A stretch of DNA of 5,206 nucleotides, taken from Micrococcaceae bacterium UBA4005 (GTDB taxonomy: Bacteria > Actinomycetota > Actinomycetes > Actinomycetales > Micrococcaceae). Numbering within the stretch: position 1 is the stretch's first letter; each line of letters begins with the position of its first letter. Under the pieces are notes generated by a model. It saw nothing but the letters and a program-made list of their open reading frames with translations. It was not told the origin of the DNA and did no database searches. Of the stretch, positions 1 to 5,206 are shown piece after piece. Both the position numbers and the translations under genes were made by a program. The stretch spans positions 6,687-11,892 of the forward strand of contig DGBL01000035.1 of the NCBI GenBank assembly GCA_002384315.1, written 5' to 3'.

Positions 1-1395
1 TTTGGGAAGATCCAACGATTTAACCAGATCTCCGAGGAAATGGCTGAGCCGGACGCGGATTATGATCGCCTGCTCGACGAGATGGGCAAACTACAGGAGG
101 CCATAGACGCCGCGGATGCCTGGGACCTCGATTCGCAACTTGAACAGGCCATGGACGCCTTGCGGTGCCCGCCACCCGAGGCTGACGTCACGCTGCTCTC
201 CGGCGGTGAGCGTCGCCGTGTGGCGTTGTGCAAGCTTCTGCTGCAAAAGCCCGACCTGTTGCTGCTCGATGAACCCACCAACCACTTGGACGCCGAAAGC
301 GTGCTCTGGCTCGAACAGCACCTGTCCGCCTATGCGGGCGCCGTCCTTGCGGTGACCCACGACCGTTACTTCCTCGATCACGTGGCGGAATGGATCGCCG
401 AGGTTGACCGCGGACACCTGTACCCGTACGAGGGGAACTATTCGACCTACCTGGAAAAAAAGCGGGCACGGCTCGAGGTGCAGGGCAAGAAGGACGCCAA
501 GCTCTCACGCAGGCTCACCGAGGAACTGGAATGGGTGCGCTCGAATGCCAAGGGCCGCCAGACTAAATCCAAGGCTCGGCTGAACCGGTACGAAGAAATG
601 GCTGCGGAGGCGGAACGGACCAGGAAACTCGATTTCGAGGAAATCCAGATTCCGCCTGGACCACGGCTCGGAAGCCAGGTCATTGAAGCCAGCAATCTCC
701 GAAAGGGATACGACGACCGCGTGCTCATCGACGGTCTGTCCTTCTCCCTTCCACGCAACGGCATCGTCGGGGTCATCGGGCCTAACGGTGTGGGTAAGAC
801 GACGCTGTTCAAGACGATCGTCGGACTCGAACCGTTGGACGGGGGAGAGTTGCGGATCGGCGACTCCGTCAAAATTTCCTATGTCGACCAGTCACGCGGC
901 GGCATCGACCCGAACAAGTCGCTGTGGGAAGTCGTTTCGGACGGCTTGGACTTCATCCAGGTGGGGCAAGTTGAAATGCCGTCGCGCGCCTACGTATCTG
1001 CCTTCGGATTCAAGGGGCCGGATCAGCAGAAGAAGGCTGGTGTCCTCTCCGGCGGTGAGCGCAACAGGCTCAATCTGGCGATGACGCTCAAACAGGGTGG
1101 AAACCTGTTGCTGCTCGACGAACCGACAAACGACCTCGATGTGGAGACTCTCTCGAGCCTCGAAAATGCGCTACTCGAGTTTCCCGGCTGCGCCGTCGTC
1201 GTCTCGCACGATCGTTGGTTCCTGGACCGGGTCGCCACTCACATTCTCTCCTACGAGGGGACCGAGGCTGAACCGGATAAGTGGTACTGGTTCGAGGGTA
1301 ACTTCGAGGCGTACGAGGAAAATAAGATCGAGCGCCTCGGCCCGGATGCCGCGAAGCCGCATCGCGTTACCCACCGCCGACTTACCCGCGACTAA
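1..1395 (+). CDS. ettA: Energy-dependent translational throttle protein EttA (ABC-F ATPase), 5' end missing
   Basis: The frame is open from base 1, so the gene begins upstream. 464 residues are visible and about 95-100 are missing compared with the usual 555-560, including the first Walker A. The ATG at 40 is internal: residues 1-45 match the end of the EttA arm region of the first ABC domain. In visible numbering, ABC1 has signature LSGGE (66-70), Walker B LLLLDEP (86-92) and switch His120. The charged linker (about 143-220) carries the P-site tRNA interaction motif, core ELEWVRSNAKGRQTKSKAR (175-193), typical of EttA. ABC2 has Walker A GPNGVGKTT (260-268, Val where Ala is usual), LSGGE (349-353), Walker B (369-375) and His403. 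The C-terminus ends in the family's RRLTR-like tail. There are no membrane segments. In E. coli EttA binds the ribosomal E site and gates the first elongation step according to ADP/ATP; the same role is inferred here. Old annotations call such proteins macrolide transporters. The gene ends 11 bases from convergent tesB. Confidence 0.96.
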   Translation, partial: FGKIQRFNQISEEMAEPDADYDRLLDEMGKLQEAIDAADAWDLDSQLEQAMDALRCPPPEADVTLLSGGERRRVALCKLLLQKPDLLLLDEPTNHLDAESVLWLEQHLSAYAGAVLAVTHDRYFLDHVAEWIAEVDRGHLYPYEGNYSTYLEKKRARLEVQGKKDAKLSRRLTEELEWVRSNAKGRQTKSKARLNRYEEMAAEAERTRKLDFEEIQIPPGPRLGSQVIEASNLRKGYDDRVLIDGLSFSLPRNGIVGVIGPNGVGKTTLFKTIVGLEPLDGGELRIGDSVKISYVDQSRGGIDPNKSLWEVVSDGLDFIQVGQVEMPSRAYVSAFGFKGPDQQKKAGVLSGGERNRLNLAMTLKQGGNLLLLDEPTNDLDVETLSSLENALLEFPGCAVVVSHDRWFLDRVATHILSYEGTEAEPDKWYWFEGNFEAYEENKIERLGPDAAKPHRVTHRRLTRD

Positions 1396-1419
1396 GCTAC
1401 GGCGGGTTAGTGCGGCGGT
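1373..1419. terminator. Long imperfect hairpin over both convergent gene ends (probable bidirectional terminator)
   Basis: Bases 1373-1389 pair with 1402-1419. There are 16 Watson-Crick pairs, one bulged G (1412) and one T-T mismatch (1383/1408), with a 12-base loop at 1390-1401. The ettA stop (1393-1395) is in the loop and the tesB stop (1407-1409) is in the right arm. Only 11 bases separate the two stops, so any terminator must overlap coding sequence, and this one sits where both transcripts would end. Neither side has a T-run, so it is not a classical intrinsic terminator. Actinobacterial terminators often lack one. Pairing is seen directly; the terminator function is inferred. Confidence 0.55.
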
Positions 1420-2330
1420 CTGGGAACCCGCACCATGCCTTCCTGCGCCACAGTGGCCACCAGCGAGCCTTCACGGTTAAAGATCTGGCCGGATGAGAGT
1501 CCGCGGGCACCGGATGCGCTAGGCGAGCGCTGCATGTACAGCAGCCACTCATCAACCCGCACAGGCCGGTGCCACCACATGGCGTGATCCAAGCTGGCGA
1601 CTTTCATGCCAGGGTGCGTCCAGTTCAGGCCATGTGGCCGGAGGATGGATTCGAGCAAAGTGTAATCGCTCCCATAGGCCAAGGCGGCCCGGTGCAGGGC
1701 CGGGTCATCAGGAAGTGGGCCGAAGGTTTTCATCCAGACAGCGTTCCGGGGTTCGCGCGTGCCATCGTTGCGCACATAGAGCGGAGCTTCAATATGGCGG
1801 ACGTCGAACGGCCGCTGGGAAGCCCATGCCCGTGCCACCGGATGATCGATCCCGCCGAGCAGTTCCGCGGTGCTGGGCAGGGATTCTGGTTCCGGTATGC
1901 CTGCAGGCATCGCCTCTTGGTGGTCGAGCCCGCCATCCGGAGTTTGAAAGGACGCGATCATGGAGAGGATAGGCACACCATCCTGATACGCGTGGGTTCG
2001 CCGGGCGGAAAACGAGCGGCCATCGCGCAGGCGCTGCACCCCGAAGGTGATGGGCTTCTCCGCGTCGCCTGCGCGCAGGAAATACGCATGCATCGAATGC
2101 ACCTCGCGCTCGTCGTCCACTGTGCGCATGGCTGCGACCAGGCTCTGAGCCAGCACCTGTCCGCCAAAAACCCGTCGGTTCGGCTGCCGGGCGGACTGGC
2201 CCACAAAGATGTCCTCGTCGGTCTGGGCGCCGTCGGCGGGACTCAGATCGAGTAGCGACTGGAGCAGTCGGGTGCGGTCTGCTGAAAAATTCTCTGCCAC
2301 GGGAAACCTGCCCTTGTCATGGGGAACCAC
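1407..2330 (-). CDS. tesB: Acyl-CoA thioesterase II (TesB family, double hotdog fold)
   Basis: Cytosolic enzyme that hydrolyses acyl-CoA to free fatty acid and CoA. The 307 residues align along their whole length with E. coli TesB (286 aa). The N-terminal hotdog has FVGQS (42-46), RRVFGGQVLAQSL (52-64), HSMHAYFLRAGD (78-89) and the RDGRSFSARR block (102-111). The C-terminal hotdog holds the catalytic triad equivalents: Asp222 in YGSDY, Ser246 in ASLDHAMWWHRP (Thr228 in E. coli; Ser is a conservative replacement) and Gln296 in VAQEG. There is no signal peptide or membrane segment. The start is uncertain. GTG 2330 follows GGTGGA at 8 bases, while GTG 2300 (residue 11) follows AAGGGCAGG at 6 bases and gives an N-terminus nearer the E. 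coli length. It appears monocistronic, facing away from the sORF/unknown-protein pair and convergent with ettA. Which acyl chain lengths it uses cannot be told from sequence. Confidence 0.95.
   Translation of the reverse strand: MVPHDKGRFPVAENFSADRTRLLQSLLDLSPADGAQTDEDIFVGQSARQPNRRVFGGQVLAQSLVAAMRTVDDEREVHSMHAYFLRAGDAEKPITFGVQRLRDGRSFSARRTHAYQDGVPILSMIASFQTPDGGLDHQEAMPAGIPEPESLPSTAELLGGIDHPVARAWASQRPFDVRHIEAPLYVRNDGTREPRNAVWMKTFGPLPDDPALHRAALAYGSDYTLLESILRPHGLNWTHPGMKVASLDHAMWWHRPVRVDEWLLYMQRSPSASGARGLSSGQIFNREGSLVATVAQEGMVRVPRPPH
2307..2315 (-). promoter_or_regulatory. Ribosome binding site for the internal tesB start (GTG 2300)
   Basis: On the minus strand AAGGGCAGG lies 6 bases before GTG 2298-2300, inside the longer tesB frame. 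The protein would then begin MAENFSADRT, ten residues shorter. The competing site, GGTGGA (2339-2344), is 8 bases before GTG 2330 but partly inside a GC-only hairpin (2343-2357) that could mask it. I lean slightly to the inner start. Confidence 0.45.
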
Positions 2331-2342
2331 CAGATGAATCCA

Positions 2343-2357
2343 CCCGGGGTGCCCGGG
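2343..2357 (-). repeat. CCCGGG double palindrome in the tesB leader
   Basis: Two copies of the self-complementary hexamer CCCGGG are separated by three bases. In RNA they could form a six-pair all-GC stem with a 3-base loop. It lies 13 bases upstream of GTG 2330 in the predicted tesB 5' leader and overlaps the outer ribosome site (2339-2344) by two bases. It could hinder initiation there, or be a protein binding site. It may also be chance in GC-rich DNA. Confidence 0.4.
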
Positions 2358-2374
2358 AAGTGAAGCTACCCTGA

Positions 2375-2403
2375 ACCCTAGACGCAGAGGCCATCCCGCC
2401 CAA
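2375..2403 (-). promoter_or_regulatory. Putative tesB promoter
   Basis: On the minus strand, TTGGGC (2398-2403) and TAGGGT (2375-2380) are separated by 17 bases. They match the actinobacterial vegetative pattern TTGnnn-17-TAnnnT, with three of six consensus bases in each box. Transcription would start near 2368 and give a leader of about 38 bases to GTG 2330, or about 68 to GTG 2300. An overlapping TAGCTT (2363-2368) is a weaker second -10 with no good -35. The prediction is by motif only. Confidence 0.4.
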
Positions 2404-2416
2404 AACCATGGGCCCC

Positions 2417-2444
2417 TTCGGCCGCGTATCCCGAACGTACCGAA
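2417..2444. repeat. TTCGG / CCGAA / CCGAA repeat cluster in the divergent region
   Basis: TTCGG (2417-2421) is followed by CCGAA at 2431-2435 and again at 2440-2444. The last two are direct repeats 9 bases apart and the first is inverted to them. The cluster lies between the tesB promoter and the start of the sORF, where an operator could act on both directions. The repeats are only five bases long, so chance is a real explanation. Confidence 0.2.
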
Positions 2445-2468
2445 TCGTCGATCCCCGCACCGGTTTGA

Positions 2469-2474
2469 GATGAT
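2469..2474 (+). promoter_or_regulatory. Possible -10 element for a leaderless sORF transcript
   Basis: GATGAT ends seven bases before the A of ATG 2481, which would place the transcription start at or next to that codon. There is no convincing Shine-Dalgarno sequence before ATG 2481, and leaderless mRNAs are common in actinobacteria. No recognisable -35 lies 16-18 bases upstream, so the call is weak. Confidence 0.2.
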
Positions 2475-2480
2475 GGCACT

Positions 2481-2582
2481 ATGAATGCCACTCCTAGCCC
2501 CTCCATGCGCCCACTGCCAGAAGCGCTCTGGGCCTGGCGTGCCGGGGGAGGACGGCCGGGCAGATCCGGGGTGCGCCCGTGA
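2481..2582 (+). CDS. Small upstream open frame of 33 codons, coupled to the next gene
   Basis: ATG 2481 opens a 33-residue frame ending at TGA 2580-2582. The peptide is rich in Pro, Arg and Gly, with an LWAW stretch (residues 16-19) and a GGGRPGRSG run (22-30). I do not recognise it. There is no signal peptide or membrane segment. Its stop overlaps the GTG start (2579-2581) of the 221-residue gene in a GTGA, the usual sign of translational coupling. The downstream frame is closed by TAG at 2495-2497 and has no ATG, GTG or TTG before 2579, so the junction is forced. It may be a small protein, a leader peptide tuning the next gene, or an untranslated leader. The only coding evidence is the junction. 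Confidence 0.4.
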   Translation: MNATPSPSMRPLPEALWAWRAGGGRPGRSGVRP

Positions 2583-3244
2583 GCATTCGCGAAGCGGACG
2601 GACTGGTTCTGGCGGACAGCCAGGTAGCGGCGGATCTGCGCACGTTTATCTCACGCGCACGGTCGGCGGACGACGGCGGCGCCGTCCGCATGCAGGCCCA
2701 AGGCCAGATCCTCGCCGCCTACGTGTGCATCCTGCGCCCGGCGCTCCTCGGGGAGGCTACGCCCACGGTGCTGGGTCTGCGGACCATGCCGCTTGCCCGC
2801 GTCGCCGAGGTCGACCGGACAGTGGCGCTCGCTGCGGTTGCGGACCGGCTCGCACGCGATCAGGATGAGGTGAACTTCAGCATGCCGCCGGCCGCCGTCG
2901 CTGCGGGTTGGGCGGGCGTCCTGCCGTCGCGTTCGGGCTGGGAGCGCCGCGGCATCCTGGCAACGGAGAGCCTTGCAGCGGCTGCACAAGCCGGAATCCG
3001 GGAAGTAGGGGCGGCCCTTCCGGCGAGGGCCGGGGGACTGCTGGTGAATAACCTGCGCGCGAGCGTGTGGGGTCGGGTGCTGGAAGGATCAGCGGAGGGG
3101 CTACCCGCCGGCGCGGCCTTTGGAGCCTTCGCCCTCGGCTTCCTGGACCCTGGGCAGGACGCACAGCTGTACCGCCAGGGGCGTTGGCTGCGGGTGAGCA
3201 CCCCACGCGGGCACATTCTGGTGCGGGCAGCGGCAGTGCTCTGA
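2579..3244 (+). CDS. Conserved-looking actinobacterial protein of unknown function (221 aa)
   Basis: Soluble, Ala-rich protein with no signal peptide, membrane segment or motif that I can assign to an enzyme family. It resembles conserved hypothetical proteins I recall from Arthrobacter-type genomes, but I cannot name a domain. Visible blocks are a charged N-terminal helix-like part (1-30), a hydrophobic ILAAYVCILRPALLGE stretch (44-59) holding the only Cys, a GLRTMPLAR segment (66-74), the Trp-containing WAGVLPSRSGWERRG (111-125), GGLLVNNLRASVWGR (152-166) and a GAAFGAFALGF block (178-188) leading to a basic, beta-like C-terminus (197-216). GTG 2579 is the first start in this frame after the TAG at 2495. 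It overlaps the preceding sORF by GTGA, and CGGGGTG lies just upstream as a poor ribosome site. Third-position GC is very high, by eye above ettA. It converges on glbO with 43 bases between. Confidence 0.8.
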   Translation: MSIREADGLVLADSQVAADLRTFISRARSADDGGAVRMQAQGQILAAYVCILRPALLGEATPTVLGLRTMPLARVAEVDRTVALAAVADRLARDQDEVNFSMPPAAVAAGWAGVLPSRSGWERRGILATESLAAAAQAGIREVGAALPARAGGLLVNNLRASVWGRVLEGSAEGLPAGAAFGAFALGFLDPGQDAQLYRQGRWLRVSTPRGHILVRAAAVL

Positions 3245-3266
3245 CGTCCGGACCACCGTCCTGGAA

Positions 3267-3296
3267 GGGCGCTGCCTGCCCGGCGGATCAGTCCGC
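3267..3296. terminator. Weak hairpins between the unknown-protein gene and glbO (possible terminator)
   Basis: The gap between the convergent stops is 43 bases. GGGC (3267-3270) can pair with GCCC (3278-3281). GCGGA (3283-3287) pairs with TCCGC (3292-3296) around a four-base loop that contains most of the glbO stop (3288-3290). There is no T-run on either strand. The stems are short and partly exclusive with a third pairing (3272-3276 with 3282-3286). Nothing else stands out in the gap. Confidence 0.25.
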
Positions 3297-3722
3297 GGTA
3301 TTGACCATCGAGTGGGCGGCACGCTCGAGATAATCCCACAGTGTGGCCTCGTGCAGCGGCGCGAGTTCGAGCGCATCGACGGCGCGGCGCATATGGGCCA
3401 GCCAATGATCGCGCGCGTTCGGGCTCACAGCAAACGGCAGGTGGCGCATACGCAGCCGCGGGTGACCGCGTTGCTCCCCATAGGTTTTAGGTCCGCCCCA
3501 GTACTGTTCCAGGAACATCCGCAGCCGGTCTTTGGCTGGCCCGAGGTCATCCTCCGGGTACATCGGGCGCAATAGCTCGTCCTGGCTTACCCCGTCGTAA
3601 AAAACATCAACCAGGCGTACGAACACCTCGTGCCCGCCGACCGCCGCGTAGAAGTTGTCCGTGTACGTCGGCTGGGAAAAGGTATTGCTAGCCAGGTTCA
3701 GCCGTTCCGCTGGATCGCTCAC
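3288..3722 (-). CDS. glbO: Group II truncated haemoglobin (TrHbO / GlbO type)
   Basis: Small cytosolic haem protein of the 2-over-2 globin fold. Such proteins bind O2 and other small ligands and are tied to O2 or redox chemistry; the exact role here is not shown by sequence. The 144 residues align closely with M. tuberculosis TrHbO (128 aa), including the block YPEDDL ... [25 protein letters not shown]. Haem-pocket residues are Tyr42 (B10), Tyr55 (CD1), Ala63 (E7), proximal His94 (F8) and Trp107 (G8). The Tyr CD1 and Trp G8 pair marks the O-type. The first 22 or so residues are an extension not present in the mycobacterial protein. Start GTG 3720-3722 overlaps the pepN stop in a GTGA, with only GGCGGA nearby as ribosome site, so translation is probably coupled to pepN. 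It is convergent with the unknown-protein gene. Confidence 0.96.
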   Translation of the reverse strand: MSDPAERLNLASNTFSQPTYTDNFYAAVGGHEVFVRLVDVFYDGVSQDELLRPMYPEDDLGPAKDRLRMFLEQYWGGPKTYGEQRGHPRLRMRHLPFAVSPNARDHWLAHMRRAVDALELAPLHEATLWDYLERAAHSMVNTAD

Positions 3723-5206
3723 GAGGGGTCCGCCGGGGACGCTTCCGGTCGGTCGGCAGCCTGTGCCAGGAGCGCCCGGCGGACCCCGTCACGGCTTTCC
3801 AGCAGGAGCCGGCGCAACGAAGGGCTCTCTGGTCCCAGCTCGGCCAGGAACGCATCCGTCCGGTCGAGGGTCTCCAGGCTGGTTAGGCGCGCAGGGTAGA
3901 GACCGAGAACCAGTTGCTGGGCGATTTCAGGTGAACGCGTCGACCACAGCGCGCGGACAGCGTCGAAGTAACGGGCCGAAAACGGTTCCAGTAACGCGTT
4001 CTCGTGCACGCGCATGAAACCGGCCATTACCGAGCGCTGGGTGGCGTTGGGAAGGTCGTCCTGTTCGACCAGAGAAGCCCACGCCTGTTCTTTGGCCTCG
4101 CGGGTGGGAAGCGCAGCACGCGCCTGTGCTGCGGCGAGTTGTCCAGTCGCGGTTGGATCGGACTGCAGCTCAGCGCTGATTTGTTCGGTGCCGAGCCGTC
4201 CGCCGGCGACGAGTGCGGTCAGCAACTCCCATCGAAGGTCCGTGTCGATGGTGATTCCCGGTGGCACTTCCTCCCCGGACAGCCAGGACCCGATGACGTC
4301 TAGGTGTGCACTGCTGCGCGCAGTCGCAGCGAAGGATTTCAGGAATTGCAACTGAGAGTCGGACCCAGTTGCGGCGCCGCGCATCAACTCCAGCAGGCTT
4401 GCCGCTGCGGCGTCGGTCATTTCGCTCCGGTCCGCTGGATGCACGTAGAACGTCAAAGTCGCAGAGAGCTGACGCAGCAACACCAGCACGACCGACGAGT
4501 CCGATTCCGAGTCAATATTCTGCATGATCAGTTCGACGAAGTTCCGGGCGGGGGACTCCCCGTCGCGGGTTGCGTCCCAGGCGGACGCCCAGATCAGCGT
4601 CCGCGGGAGCGATTCGGCGACGTGTCGCAGGTGACGGACGGACGTGTGCAGGGATTGCGGGTCCAGCCGAATTTTCGTGTAGGCCAGATCATCATCGTTC
4701 AGGAGTATGAGCGCGGGCCGGGCGAGGCCCACGACGCCGGGAACCTCTGTACGCGCGCCCGCAATATCAAGCTCCTCGCGGTGCGTCCGGAACAGTTTGC
4801 CCTCTGCATCGAGGTTGTAAAAGCCTATGGCAAGACGGTGGGGGCGCAGGGTCGGAAAGTCCTCCGGCGCGGACTGCAGCACGGAAAGGCTGGTGATCAC
4901 GTCGTCGTCGTCGGTACTGACCTCCGGGCGCAGCGTGTTGACCCCAGCCGTCTGCAACCACTGTTCTGCCCACTGCGCCAGGTCGCGGCCACTGGCGTGT
5001 TCAAGCTCGGCCAGCAGGTCGCTCAGTTCGGTATTCCCCCACGCATGGTTGGCGAAGTAGGCCCGCACGCCTTCCATGAACTTCTCCTGCCCCACCCAAG
5101 CCACGAGTTGCCGCAGAACCGACGCTCCCTTGGCGTAAGTGATGCCATCGAAGTTGACCTGGACGTCCTGTAGGTCGTTGATCTCGGCCATGATCGGATG
5201 GGTTGA
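3719..5206 (-). CDS. pepN: Aminopeptidase N, M1 family zinc metallopeptidase, 5' end beyond the window
   Basis: The C-terminal 495 residues are visible, over half of an actinobacterial PepN of about 850. The frame runs through base 5206, and the Met codon at 5189-5191 is internal, inside [11 protein letters not shown]. The GAMEN and HExxH zinc motifs are therefore outside the window and activity cannot be judged. In visible numbering, the catalytic-domain end has [14 protein letters not shown] (18-31) with Tyr24, the transition-state tyrosine of M1 enzymes, then [12 protein letters not shown] (79-90) closing that domain. A beta region (about 91-168) precedes the [12 protein letters not shown] segment, which opens a helical ERAP1_C-like domain (about 170-485) that caps the active site. 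The enzyme removes N-terminal amino acids from peptides in the cytosol during protein turnover. The stop (TGA, 3719-3721) overlaps the glbO start by four bases, so the two genes form one transcription unit. Confidence 0.96.
   Translation of the reverse strand, partial: STHPIMAEINDLQDVQVNFDGITYAKGASVLRQLVAWVGQEKFMEGVRAYFANHAWGNTELSDLLAELEHASGRDLAQWAEQWLQTAGVNTLRPEVSTDDDDVITSLSVLQSAPEDFPTLRPHRLAIGFYNLDAEGKLFRTHREELDIAGARTEVPGVVGLARPALILLNDDDLAYTKIRLDPQSLHTSVRHLRHVAESLPRTLIWASAWDATRDGESPARNFVELIMQNIDSESDSSVVLVLLRQLSATLTFYVHPADRSEMTDAAAASLLELMRGAATGSDSQLQFLKSFAATARSSAHLDVIGSWLSGEEVPPGITIDTDLRWELLTALVAGGRLGTEQISAELQSDPTATGQLAAAQARAALPTREAKEQAWASLVEQDDLPNATQRSVMAGFMRVHENALLEPFSARYFDAVRALWSTRSPEIAQQLVLGLYPARLTSLETLDRTDAFLAELGPESPSLRRLLLESRDGVRRALLAQAADRPEASPADPS

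Noticed and set aside
40..42. ATG as a possible start of ettA
   Set aside because: The same frame is open to base 1, and the residues before it match the EttA arm region. The first Walker A is also missing, so this Met is internal.
447..872. 141-codon minus-strand frame inside ettA
   Set aside because: It is antisense to a strongly matching EttA sequence. Its product is low-complexity and Ser/Arg-rich, as expected of a shadow frame.
1569..2255. 228-codon plus-strand frame antisense to tesB
   Set aside because: It lies wholly inside tesB, whose protein aligns along its length with the family. The antisense product has no recognisable feature and reflects GC-rich codon bias.
2331..2480. Possible riboswitch or structured RNA in the 150-base divergent region
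   Set aside because: Only short palindromes are visible (CCCGGG pair, GGCC pair). No known aptamer core could be recognised on either strand.
2485..2868. 127-codon plus-strand frame overlapping the sORF and the unknown gene
   Set aside because: It is Arg/Gly/Pro-rich, with no usable ribosome site and a composition typical of out-of-frame GC-rich DNA. The 2579-3244 frame has far more protein-like composition.
2860..3405. 181-codon minus-strand frame across the unknown gene and the glbO end
   Set aside because: It spans two convergent genes out of frame, and its product is a low-complexity Arg/Ala/Pro sequence.
4304..5173. 289-codon plus-strand frame antisense to pepN
   Set aside because: Long, but fully opposite a clear M1 aminopeptidase. 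Long antisense frames are common in high-GC genes, and this product shows no motif.
5189..5191. ATG (minus strand) as the start of a short pepN
   Set aside because: The preceding visible residues (STHPI) continue the conserved M1 sequence, and the catalytic zinc motifs must lie upstream.
1..5206. CRISPR array, insertion sequence, tRNA/attachment site or defence system
   Set aside because: There are no spaced long direct repeats, no transposase or integrase-like frame and no tRNA-like fold. All five main frames have ordinary chromosomal character.

Overview
The window looks like ordinary chromosomal DNA of a high-GC actinobacterium. The protein sequences point to Micrococcales (Arthrobacter-like), but this is recognition by eye, not a search. 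Supporting signs are the high GC content, frequent GTG starts, GTGA stop/start overlaps, an actinobacterial-type EttA, a group II truncated haemoglobin of the TrHbO/GlbO type, and a long actinobacterial-type PepN aminopeptidase. From memory, pepN, glbO and an ettA homologue also lie in one neighbourhood in Mycobacterium tuberculosis (Rv2467 to Rv2477c), so this looks like a loosely conserved housekeeping cluster and not a mobile or accessory island.

Layout from left to right. Positions 1-1395 (+) hold the 3' part of ettA, an ABC-F ATPase that acts on the ribosome; its N-terminus lies outside the window. It converges on tesB (1407-2330, -), an acyl-CoA thioesterase II, with only 11 bases between the stop codons. 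A long imperfect hairpin (1373-1419) covers both gene ends. Positions 2331-2480 form a divergent control region with a plausible tesB promoter, a CCCGGG double palindrome in the tesB leader and a small set of CCGAA repeats. To the right (+) is a 33-codon open frame (2481-2582). Its stop overlaps the GTG start of a 221-residue protein of unknown function (2579-3244). That gene converges on glbO (3288-3722, -). Upstream of glbO on the same strand, and overlapping it by a GTGA, is the 3' part of pepN (3719-5206, -), whose catalytic zinc motifs are outside the window.

The transcription units inferred are ettA (+), tesB (-), sORF plus unknown protein (+), and pepN-glbO (-). Function is clear for four genes: translation control under low energy (EttA), acyl-CoA hydrolysis (TesB), oxygen or redox haem chemistry (GlbO) and peptide turnover (PepN). 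No shared pathway is evident. I saw no tRNA, rRNA, CRISPR array, insertion sequence, integrase or phage gene. I found no convincing new multi-gene system. The parts most worth a second look are the coupled sORF/unknown-protein pair, the hairpin across the ettA/tesB ends, and the tesB leader.
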